A DNA stretch of 5,210 bases from an uncultured Rhodospirillales bacterium. Its GTDB lineage: Bacteria; Pseudomonadota; Alphaproteobacteria; Acetobacterales; Acetobacteraceae. A program made the translations under genes and the position numbers. Where the stretch lies: NCBI GenBank assembly GCA_903932545.1, contig CAIZGT010000534.1:1-5210 (forward strand), written 5' to 3'. Below are positions 1 through 5,210 of the stretch, in pieces. Every line of letters starts with the position of its first letter. Position 1 is the first letter of the stretch. The notes below the pieces were generated by a model that was not told where the DNA came from, searched no databases, and worked only from the letters and a program-made list of their open reading frames with translations.

Positions 1-345
1 AATTCAGTGATCCTGGTGGATCAGATTGAACAGGATATCAGCGCCGGGCACACCCAGCTTGACGCAATTGTGGAAGCCACGGTGCGCCGCGCTCGCCCCA
101 TCGTGCTCACCGCCGCCGCCGCGATCTTGGCCCTGGTGCCGCTTGCTTTCTCGGTATTCTGGGGACCTATGGCGATTGCCATCATGGGCGGCTTGGTCTC
201 CGCCACGCTGCTGACTTTGTGCTTCGTCCCGGCGCTATATGCGGCATGGACCAAAGCCCCGCGTGGCTCAGTTGAGCGGCAAGATGCGCTGAAACTCGGC
301 GTGCCGGTCGATAAACTGGTGCTTCAACGCGCCGAGAATATGTAG
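1..345 (+). CDS. RND (HAE1-type) efflux pump permease, C-terminal end only
   Basis: This is the last 114 codons of an inner-membrane proton-driven RND efflux permease (AcrB/MexF-like); the frame is open at base 1 (Asn-Ser-Val), so the rest lies upstream of the window. The opening NSVILVDQIEQD matches the conserved stretch that starts TM11 in this family. It is followed by EATVRRARPIVLTAAAA, then SVFWGPMAIAIMGG, then a last hydrophobic helix ending FVPALYAAW, which together correspond to TM11 and TM12. Family members usually end soon after that last helix. Here about 31 further hydrophilic residues follow, and their codons lie antisense to the end of the cytochrome b561 gene, so the tail is probably read-through sequence rather than a domain. 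The membrane-fusion partner and most of the permease are not visible, so the substrate cannot be named. Family call is secure from sequence motifs; the subfamily is inferred. Confidence 0.93.
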   Translation, partial: NSVILVDQIEQDISAGHTQLDAIVEATVRRARPIVLTAAAAILALVPLAFSVFWGPMAIAIMGGLVSATLLTLCFVPALYAAWTKAPRGSVERQDALKLGVPVDKLVLQRAENM

Positions 346-834
346 GGCCAACAAAGCATAGAGCAGATAGCCGAAACTGGTGTGCGCCCAGCCGAGCAGA
401 TCATGTAATTGGTCCTGCATCGGTTGGCTGAAGCCACCTACGAAGCCCAGGCGCGGCCATTCGAACAGGCCAAACAAATACATCGGGTGAGCCGCCGCCT
501 GCGCCCACGCGCTGTCATGCAACCAGCCAGACAGTGGAAGCGCAAACATCACGCCATAAAGCGCCCAATGCGCAACATGCGCGGCACGCCGCTCAAGGCT
601 GGGATACGCGGCAGGCATCTCTGGCGGCGTATTGGCCACGCGCCAAAGTAGGCGCACAAGACCCAGCCCCAACACGGTGATCCCGATCGATTTATGGGTG
701 TCGATCGCCGGGCGCACCCAATCATCGGGCAGTGACTCAGCGATCAGTGCCAACATCACGTTGGTGATCATCATCGCTGCGATCAACCAGTGCAGGAGCA
801 TGGCAAGACGGGTGTAGCGGAGGTGCGTTGTCAT
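268..834 (-). CDS. Cytochrome b561 (prokaryotic diheme b-type, CybB-like)
   Basis: This 188-residue protein has four hydrophobic helices, the usual size and form of bacterial cytochrome b561, an inner-membrane diheme protein that passes electrons between quinol and other acceptors such as superoxide. The N-terminus RYTRLAMLLHWLIAA is the classic family opening. Candidate heme ligands are His15 (LLHW), His47 (DTHKSIG), His151 (WAHTSFGY) and His165 (LALHILG). The His151/His165 spacing of 14 suits two ligands on one helix. Other family marks are GLGLVRLLWR near residue 60 and LPLSGW near residue 100. I chose the ATG at 834 because the conserved helix follows at once. In-frame starts exist up to 924 (TTG 924, ATG 921, 906, 888, 843), but the extra 30 residues look like neither family sequence nor a signal peptide. 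No start has a strong Shine-Dalgarno. The gene is divergent from the glycosyltransferase, and its 3' end overlaps the pump gene by 78 nt. Confidence 0.92.
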   Translation of the reverse strand: MTTHLRYTRLAMLLHWLIAAMMITNVMLALIAESLPDDWVRPAIDTHKSIGITVLGLGLVRLLWRVANTPPEMPAAYPSLERRAAHVAHWALYGVMFALPLSGWLHDSAWAQAAAHPMYLFGLFEWPRLGFVGGFSQPMQDQLHDLLGWAHTSFGYLLYALLALHILGALKHQFIDRHAEFQRILPLN

Positions 835-882
835 GCCGCTCATGTGGGGTGAATTCGCGGCGTGTGCGGCGCATGTCCGATT

Positions 883-905
883 TGTCATCACCAAGCCATT
901 TGACA
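883..905. promoter_or_regulatory. Small inverted repeat TGTCA-N13-TGACA in the divergent intergenic region
   Basis: The arms TGTCA (883-887) and TGACA (901-905) are exact reverse complements separated by 13 bases. The right arm is part of the TTGACA hexamer described separately. The position between two divergent genes and over a possible -35 would suit an operator, but five-base arms arise easily by chance and I cannot match the repeat to a known regulator. Confidence 0.2.
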
Positions 906-928
906 TGAGCTCAGAGCGCATCAATTGC
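900..928 (+). promoter_or_regulatory. Possible sigma70-type promoter for the glycosyltransferase gene
   Basis: A perfect -35 hexamer TTGACA lies at 900-905, reading toward the glycosyltransferase, within a non-coding divergent region. At the expected 16-18 bp spacing (about 922-928) the sequence is CAATTGC, which matches TATAAT poorly, so only half of the promoter is convincing. Transcription from here would carry the C8 tract in the 5' leader. Confidence 0.3.
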
Positions 929-946
929 GGGGATGTTGGTTGAGCT

Positions 947-954
947 CCCCCCCC
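947..954. repeat. Homopolymeric C8 tract upstream of the glycosyltransferase
   Basis: Eight consecutive C bases lie 16 bases before the proposed TTG start and just before a TGA (956-958) that is in frame with the glycosyltransferase. Tracts of this kind slip during replication and can vary promoter or leader spacing. A simple length change cannot join an upstream start to the gene, because that TGA would end translation. Eight bases is short for a switch, so a functional role is speculative. Confidence 0.55.
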
Positions 955-970
955 TTGAAAGTCCTCGCCG

Positions 971-2422
971 TTGCCAGATCCCGCGCAGCTTCACCAGCGC
1001 CTGCTGAAATTTTCACCGCGGTTTAACCCATTGCCAACTCCCGCGCGGGCGATGCTCATCCATGGCGCGGTGATGGCCTTATGGCTGGCATTGTTCGCAC
1101 GTGCGCTGACCGTGGACAGCGTGTTCTCGTGGTCGGCAGGCATTGTGTATGTCCTGTATGACACGGCCCTGCTCGCCTTCGTATTCTGGCAAACGCTGGC
1201 ACTGCTCCGCCCGCGCAAGCAAACGGCGGTGGGGGCTGCCTGCTCGCTGGGCGTGATTGTGGCCGCACACAATGAGGCTTCGGTGTTGGCGGCGACAATC
1301 TCCGCCCTGATGGCACAGAGCGATGTGCCAGATGAAATCGTCATCGCTGATGATGGCTCAACCGACGGCACCGCCGCTCTCTTCACCCACCATTACCAGA
1401 TCAATGCGCCAATCTTGGGCGAGATCAGCACCCCAAGTCCGATTCTGCCGCGTCTGCGCTGGCTGCGCCTGCCGCATGGCGGCAAAGCGGTGGCGCTGAA
1501 CGCCGCCTTGTGTCTCGCCAACAGCGATGTGGTGATGACGGTGGACGCCGATACCCTGCTCGACCGCGACGCAGTGGCGAGCATGCGCCGCGCCTTTGCT
1601 GCGGACACACGGTTGGTGGCTGCAACGGGCATTCTGATGCCGGTGTGTGACCGCACGCCGAGTGGGCGGGTGCTCCAATGGTTTCAGACCTATGAATACA
1701 TCCGCAACTTCCTATCGCGCTTCGCCTGGGGGCGGCTCGACTCTTTGTTGCTGATCTCCGGCGCATTCGGCGGATATCGCCGCAGCGCGGTGCTGGCTGT
1801 CGGCGGATTTGATCCGGATTGTCTGGTTGAAGATTACGAATTGATCCACCGCCTCCGCCGCTATGGCCCAAGCATTGGCCAGGACTGGACGAAGGCAGTG
1901 CTGGGTGATGCCCGTGCCACCACCGACGCGCCCGGCACCATCGGCGGCTTTCTCCGCCAACGCCGCCGATGGTTTGGCGGGTTTCTGCAAACCCAATTCT
2001 GGTATCGCGACATGATCGGTCAGCCGCAATATGGCTGGCTCGGCGTGGCGATGCTGCCGGTAAAAGCCATCGATACCTTCCAACCGATTTACGGCCTGCT
2101 CGGCGTCGGATTGCTGCTCAGCTATTTGCTCGGCGGCCATCTCGGCGTACTTGCCCCGGTGGCAGGCGTGATCAGCGCGAAAATTGTGCTCGATATCGGC
2201 TTTCACCTCTGGGGCGTACTGCTCTATCGCCGCTGGGTGGGCGGGCACAGCCAGGCTGGGCTGGGCATGGCATTGCTATCTTCGCTCATCGAGCCGTTCA
2301 GCTTCCAAATCCTGCGCCATCTGGGGGCGAGCTGGGGCTGGGTGATGTTCCTCACCGGCGGCAAGGATTGGGGCGCGCAGGTGCGTGGCGGGTTGCTGCG
2401 GGCGATTGCGGCGAAGGGCTGA
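971..2422 (+). CDS. Membrane family 2 glycosyltransferase, polysaccharide-synthase-like (PgaC/NodC/BcsA type motifs)
   Basis: This 483-residue inner-membrane glycosyltransferase transfers sugars from a nucleotide-sugar donor on the cytoplasmic face. Two N-terminal helices (about 28-47 and 57-79) precede a GT-A domain (about 92-345). All processive-type motifs are visible: VIVAAHNEA at 95-103, ADDGSTDG at 126-133, DAD at 192-194, the VEDYEL acceptor/base motif at 286-291, and QRRRW (QxxRW) at 330-334. Two or more hydrophobic segments follow (about 371-420), then the end motif FLTGGKDWG at 460-468, common in PgaC-like enzymes. The motifs fit a beta-glycan synthase, but donor and product cannot be read from sequence, and no export or modification partner lies beside it. 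The start is uncertain: TTG 971 is the first possible start after the in-frame TGA at 956-958 and has only a weak GAAAG nearby. ATG 1052 would still keep both N-terminal helices. The gene stops 70 bp before the hydroxylase gene. Confidence 0.9.
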   Translation: MPDPAQLHQRLLKFSPRFNPLPTPARAMLIHGAVMALWLALFARALTVDSVFSWSAGIVYVLYDTALLAFVFWQTLALLRPRKQTAVGAACSLGVIVAAHNEASVLAATISALMAQSDVPDEIVIADDGSTDGTAALFTHHYQINAPILGEISTPSPILPRLRWLRLPHGGKAVALNAALCLANSDVVMTVDADTLLDRDAVASMRRAFAADTRLVAATGILMPVCDRTPSGRVLQWFQTYEYIRNFLSRFAWGRLDSLLLISGAFGGYRRSAVLAVGGFDPDCLVEDYELIHRLRRYGPSIGQDWTKAVLGDARATTDAPGTIGGFLRQRRRWFGGFLQTQFWYRDMIGQPQYGWLGVAMLPVKAIDTFQPIYGLLGVGLLLSYLLGGHLGVLAPVAGVISAKIVLDIGFHLWGVLLYRRWVGGHSQAGLGMALLSSLIEPFSFQILRHLGASWGWVMFLTGGKDWGAQVRGGLLRAIAAKG

Positions 2423-2423
2423 T

Positions 2424-2437
2424 CTGATCCAGATCAA
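2424..2437. promoter_or_regulatory. FNR/ANR-like binding site upstream of ubiM
   Basis: CTGATCCAGATCAA matches the FNR-family consensus TTGAT-N4-ATCAA at nine of ten defined bases; on the other strand it reads TTGATCTGGATCAG. It sits in the 70-bp gap two bases after the glycosyltransferase stop codon. A -10-like CATGCT (2460-2465) follows 22 bases after the box, exactly the spacing of an FNR class II promoter (box centred at -41.5), which would place the transcript start near 2472 and leave a leader of about 20 nt before the ubiM start. Binding and direction of control are inferred. Confidence 0.5.
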
Positions 2438-2481
2438 AGACCGCTGCTAAACCCGCCGTCATGCTGAGCGTCGGCCTGAAC

Positions 2482-2486
2482 GGGAG
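2482..2486 (+). promoter_or_regulatory. Ribosome binding site for ubiM
   Basis: GGGAG lies six bases before the ATG at 2493. It is the clearest Shine-Dalgarno on the plus strand of this window and fixes that start. The nearby ATG at 2461 is out of frame. Confidence 0.75.
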
Positions 2487-2492
2487 ACGCAG

Positions 2493-3695
2493 ATGGCAAC
2501 GCGGCAGCGTGACTTCGATGTACTCGTCATCGGAGCTGGTCCCGCTGGGCTGGCGCTCTCGATCAGCCTAGCGCGCAGTGGCCTGTCAGTGGCCGTGGTC
2601 GAGCGCCAATCCGCCGAAATACTGGCCAACCCGGCGTTTGACGGGCGCGAGATTGCCATCACCAATCGCTCAATTGAAACGCTGACGGAATTGGGTGCGT
2701 GGCGGCACGTGCCACCGGAGGAGGTTTCAACCCTGGCGGCAGCTCATGTGCTTAACGGTCGCTCAACCCATGCCCTGCGGTTCGATCCACCTGCCGACAC
2801 ACCGGGCGCACTGGGCACATTGCTGCCCAATCACATCATCCGCCGCGCTTTGTTCACCGCTGCCGGCGAACAGCCAACGATTCATCTGTTCGACAACATC
2901 GCCGCCACCAGCATCACCACCGATGCGACCAGTGCTGCGTTAACATTGGCGGACGGGACGACACTCACCGGCAAATTGCTTGTCGCGGCCGATACGCGGT
3001 TTTCCGAAATGCGGCGGCGGATGGGCATTCCCACCCATCTGCGGGATTTCGGCAAAACCATGCTGGTCTGCCGGATGTCGCATGAACTGCCACATCAATC
3101 CGTTGCCACCGAGTGGTTCGGCTACGGCCAGACGATGGCGATCTTGCCGTTGGACGGCACCGCGCAGACGCCGGATTTGTGCTCGGTCGTGCTCACCCTC
3201 AAGCCGCGCGAGACGGAAGCGTTGATGGCGCTTGAGCCGGAGGCATTCTCGGCTGAGATCACCAAGCGTTATCAGAACCGCCTGGGCGCGCTGCAGTTGG
3301 TTGGCACCCGCCACGTCTATCCGCTGGTCGCCACCTACGCCACACGCTTCGTCGCCGAGCGATTTGCGCTGGTTGGTGACGCGGCGGTGGGGATGCATCC
3401 GGTCACGGCGCACGGCTTCAATTTCGGGCTCACCGGGGTGGAATTGCTGAGCAATCTGGCGGTTCCAGCGGCGCTTGCGGGCGAAGACATTGGCGCGCAC
3501 CGCCTGCTCGCGCAATATCAGTCCCAACTCCGCCGCGCCACAATGCCGCTGTTCTTGGCCACCAACACCACCGCCCTGCTCTACACTGACGACCGCCTGC
3601 CCGCCCGCGTATTACGCGGGGCTGTCATCCGCGCGGGCGAAACACTGGCACCGCTGCGGCGGTTGGTGTCGAAGCGCTTGGTGGCGGCGGGATAA
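2493..3695 (+). CDS. ubiM: FAD-dependent ubiquinone-biosynthesis hydroxylase, UbiM-like (UbiH/UbiF/COQ6 family)
   Basis: This 400-residue class A flavoprotein monooxygenase is predicted to hydroxylate the ring of ubiquinone precursors using O2 and reduced FAD. The Rossmann motif GAGPAG is at 14-19, with the strand-ending acidic residue at VVERQ (35-39). The middle motif AADTRFSEMRR (165-175) corresponds to the family's DG motif with Thr replacing Gly. The second FAD motif is GDAAVGMHPVTAHGFNFGL at 295-313. UbiH/UbiF proteins normally have GDAAH and AGQG here; the VGMHPVTAHGFN form, DFGKTMLVCRM (185-195) and AFDGREIAITNRS (48-60) are, as I recall them, features of the UbiM branch. Length is normal for the family. 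Neisserial UbiM is reported to hydroxylate all three ring positions; whether this one does is inference. The ATG at 2493 has a good ribosome binding site, and an FNR-like box lies upstream. The gene is monocistronic in appearance and convergent with the ABC permeases. Confidence 0.85.
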   Translation: MATRQRDFDVLVIGAGPAGLALSISLARSGLSVAVVERQSAEILANPAFDGREIAITNRSIETLTELGAWRHVPPEEVSTLAAAHVLNGRSTHALRFDPPADTPGALGTLLPNHIIRRALFTAAGEQPTIHLFDNIAATSITTDATSAALTLADGTTLTGKLLVAADTRFSEMRRRMGIPTHLRDFGKTMLVCRMSHELPHQSVATEWFGYGQTMAILPLDGTAQTPDLCSVVLTLKPRETEALMALEPEAFSAEITKRYQNRLGALQLVGTRHVYPLVATYATRFVAERFALVGDAAVGMHPVTAHGFNFGLTGVELLSNLAVPAALAGEDIGAHRLLAQYQSQLRRATMPLFLATNTTALLYTDDRLPARVLRGAVIRAGETLAPLRRLVSKRLVAAG

Positions 3696-3714
3696 CGCGC
3701 GCGCGCCCAGAATT
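3696..3714. other. 19-bp convergent gap with alternating CG run
   Basis: The gap between the ubiM stop and the permease stop begins with 11 alternating C/G bases (3696-3706). It contains no stem-loop followed by a T run on either strand, so no intrinsic terminator is visible. Transcripts from both sides probably run into the opposing gene. Confidence 0.5.
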
Positions 3715-4476
3715 TCAGGCGTTTTCGGCGTGCCACCGTAATACCCGGCGACGCAGCGCCTCCATTCCGCGCATCACCACAATCCCGGTAAGCGCAATCG
3801 TGATGATGCCCGCAAACACGCCCGGGCTGTCAGCAAATCGCATCGCGCCCAGCATCGCGCCGCCAATGCCGTCACTTCCGGTGAGCATTTCAGCCACAAT
3901 TGTGGTCACCAACGCCACCGGCAGCGCGATCTGAAACCCGGTGAACAATGTCGGCAAAATCGCGGGCAGAATGATTTGCCACAGCACATCGCGCTGCGAC
4001 GTGCCCATCGCGCGGGCTGACCAGATCAGCGTCTTCTCCACCCCTTGCGCGCCCGCTTCAGCCGCCACCACCACCGGAAACAGCGCAGAGATGGCGACCA
4101 CAGTGATGCGCGCGGCGTCGGTCGGGCCGAGCCAGAGCAGGAAAATCGGCAGAAACGCGATTTTCGGCATCGGGAAGCCGAGCGAGATCAACGGGTCAAA
4201 AAACCACTTCACCGCCGAAACCCGCGCCATCAAAATGCCCAGCACAGTGCCCGTAACGGCGGCGATCAAATAGCCAATCCCAGCGTTTTCCAATGTAAGG
4301 CTGAGGCTGCTCAGCAAATCTCCGCTTTTCAGATCATCGCCCATCCGCGCCAGCACGGCGGCTGGGGATGGCAGCAGAAAATCTGAAATCGCGCCGCCAT
4401 TGGTGGCGAACATCCACAGCAGGAGTATGGCGATCAGTGAGCCGGTGGCTTCGATCAGGCCGGTTATCCGCGCCAT
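3715..4476 (-). CDS. ABC importer permease, TauC/SsuC-like (second of a pair)
   Basis: This 253-residue inner-membrane permease belongs to the BPD_transp_1 family, nitrate/sulfonate/taurine branch. It has about six hydrophobic helices. The diagnostic segment PMPKIAFLPIFLLWLG is at 102-117, just before the loop that contacts the ATPase. The EAA-loop region runs from ARAMGTSQRDV (154-164) to ILPAILP (169-175), followed by the typical VTTIVAEMLTGSDGIG (190-205). The N-terminus has a LPSP motif (35-38), also typical. The ATG at 4476 is well supported: GGAGGA (4484-4489, minus strand) lies seven bases upstream, inside the end of the preceding permease gene, and the two genes overlap by 13 nt, which suggests translational coupling. 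It is the last gene visible in its operon and converges on ubiM. The substrate is unknown; nitrate, sulfonates, taurine, bicarbonate and pyrimidine or riboflavin precursors are all carried by relatives. Confidence 0.9.
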   Translation of the reverse strand: MARITGLIEATGSLIAILLLWMFATNGGAISDFLLPSPAAVLARMGDDLKSGDLLSSLSLTLENAGIGYLIAAVTGTVLGILMARVSAVKWFFDPLISLGFPMPKIAFLPIFLLWLGPTDAARITVVAISALFPVVVAAEAGAQGVEKTLIWSARAMGTSQRDVLWQIILPAILPTLFTGFQIALPVALVTTIVAEMLTGSDGIGGAMLGAMRFADSPGVFAGIITIALTGIVVMRGMEALRRRVLRWHAENA

Positions 4477-5204
4477 ACCAGCATCCTCCGCATGAAGATC
4501 AGGTATAGCCGATCCGCTGTAAATCCGAGCAGCGAAACCACCAGCACGGCGGCAAACATTGGCGCATACGCCCCGCCATCGCCCAGGAACGAGATCAGAT
4601 AGCCCAAGCCATCACGTGACATTAGGAACTCAGAGCTCACCAGCAGCACAAACGACAGCGACAACGCTGAACGGACACCCGCCAACAAATCGGGCATCGC
4701 GGCAGGGATGGTAATTTCGAACATAATCCGCAACGGCGAGCAGCCAAAGGCGCGGCCAGACCAGATCATGCCTCGGTTTACGCCACGCACGCCGTTAAAG
4801 CTGGAGAGCAAAACCGGCAGCAGACAGCCCATAAAAATCAGCGTGATCTTCGACGCATCGCCCAGCCCGAGCCAGAGCAGCAGCACCGGGATGAGAGCAG
4901 ATTTCGGCATCGGATACAGCGCGCGCGCAATCGGCGCGAAAATGATTTGCACCGGCCGGAACGTCGCCATCCCAGCTCCCAGCGGGATACCGATCAGGAT
5001 CGCCAAGCCAAGGCCCGCGATCAAACGCATCATCGACGGGATTGCGTTCGCCAACAGGTCACCGGATTGCGCCAGCCCGATCAGTGAGGCGAGCACAACA
5101 GAGAGCGGCGGCAGCGAGGCCGGGTTGATCAGGCCCGAACGCGGCGCGGCTTCCCAGGCCAGGGCAATGATGAGAAGCGGGGACCACTTCACCACAAATC
5201 CCAT
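4464..5204 (-). CDS. ABC importer permease, TauC/SsuC-like (first of a pair)
   Basis: This 246-residue BPD_transp_1 permease is a distant paralogue of the gene that follows it. Helices begin at about residue 8 (SPLLIIALAWE). The branch signature PMPKSALIPVLLLWLG is at 98-113. The EAA-loop region runs from SGRAFGCSPLR (149-159) to IPAAMP (166-171), followed by LLVSSEFLMSRDGLGYLI (187-204). The start is at the window edge. I prefer ATG 5204 because it overlaps a possible stop in the form TGATG (5206-5202, minus strand), the usual arrangement when an upstream operon gene ends there. GTG 5207 or a start beyond the window is also possible. Upstream, outside the window, one would expect the ATPase and substrate-binding protein. 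Together with the next permease it probably forms a heterodimeric channel; that pairing is inferred from overlap and similarity. Confidence 0.88.
   Translation of the reverse strand: MGFVVKWSPLLIIALAWEAAPRSGLINPASLPPLSVVLASLIGLAQSGDLLANAIPSMMRLIAGLGLAILIGIPLGAGMATFRPVQIIFAPIARALYPMPKSALIPVLLLWLGLGDASKITLIFMGCLLPVLLSSFNGVRGVNRGMIWSGRAFGCSPLRIMFEITIPAAMPDLLAGVRSALSLSFVLLVSSEFLMSRDGLGYLISFLGDGGAYAPMFAAVLVVSLLGFTADRLYLIFMRRMLVWRG
4484..4489 (-). promoter_or_regulatory. Internal ribosome binding site for the second permease
   Basis: On the minus strand GGAGGA precedes the ATG at 4476 by seven bases. It lies wholly inside the last codons of the first permease gene and decides the start of the second. 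Its strength suggests that the second permease is initiated independently as well as by coupling. Confidence 0.75.
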
Positions 5205-5210
5205 CACCCC

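Noticed and set aside
1..5. Window beginning AATTC, as if cut at an EcoRI site
   Set aside because: The bases are normal codons of the RND frame, and an uncut GAATTC is present at 851-856, so there is no sign of a cloning junction.
835..924. N-terminal extension of cytochrome b561 to TTG 924
   Set aside because: The extra 30 residues have no family or signal-peptide character, and the conserved RYTRLAMLLHW follows directly after ATG 834.
947..958. Classical ON/OFF phase variation by frameshift in the C8 tract
   Set aside because: The TGA at 956-958 lies between the tract and the gene in the gene's own frame, so no change in tract length can fuse an upstream start to it.
933..1007. Short leader ORF (24 codons) starting at ATG 933 and overlapping the glycosyltransferase start
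   Set aside because: It runs through the C8 tract but has no properly spaced ribosome binding site and no regulatory amino-acid pattern. Probably chance.
1425..1871. Long open frames antisense to the glycosyltransferase (1425-1871 and 1712-2248, minus strand)
   Set aside because: They mirror the codon structure of a GC-rich gene, show low-complexity Arg/Ala/Gly/His-rich or unfamiliar translations, and lack start signals. The sense frame carries clear family motifs.
2940..3527. 195-codon open frame antisense to ubiM
   Set aside because: Its translation is His/Arg/Gln-rich with no recognisable motif, while the opposite strand encodes a complete flavoprotein.
1..5210. Defence system, CRISPR, mobile element or RNA gene
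   Set aside because: No direct-repeat array, transposase, terminal inverted repeats, tRNA-like fold or toxin/antitoxin pair could be seen. All stretches above about 140 bp are explained by housekeeping-type genes.

Overview
The window is a GC-rich stretch of ordinary-looking bacterial chromosome. It is most likely from a ubiquinone-making member of the Pseudomonadota. The evidence is an RND multidrug-type pump, a diheme cytochrome b561, a UbiH/F/M-type ubiquinone hydroxylase and an FNR-like palindrome. I cannot assign a genus or class from sequence alone. I see no tRNA, rRNA, CRISPR array, insertion sequence, integrase or att site, and coding density is very high.

Layout from left to right. 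(1) Positions 1-345, plus strand: the C-terminal end of an RND efflux permease whose body lies before the window. (2) Positions 268-834, minus strand: a cytochrome b561, convergent with the pump and overlapping its 3' end by 78 nt. (3) Positions 835-970: a 136-bp divergent intergenic region with a perfect TTGACA hexamer and a C8 tract. (4) Positions 971-2422, plus strand: a membrane-embedded family 2 glycosyltransferase with the full motif set of polysaccharide synthases. (5) Positions 2423-2492: a 70-bp gap with an FNR-like box. (6) Positions 2493-3695, plus strand: an FAD-dependent ubiquinone-ring hydroxylase, best matched to UbiM. (7) A 19-bp convergent gap. (8) Positions 5204-3715, minus strand: two overlapping, unlike ABC importer permeases of the TauC/SsuC type. 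Their ATPase and binding protein are presumably encoded just beyond the right edge.

The genes do not form one pathway. The two respiratory items, cytochrome b561 and UbiM, both concern the quinone/electron-transport membrane but lie on opposite strands, separated by the glycosyltransferase. The permease pair is a separate operon running in from the right. I did not find a convincing undescribed multi-gene system. The points most worth a second look are the FNR-like promoter architecture in front of an oxygen-dependent quinone hydroxylase, the pump/cytochrome antisense overlap that takes in a likely heme-ligand codon, the C8 tract next to a poorly defined glycosyltransferase start, and the heterodimeric permease pair.
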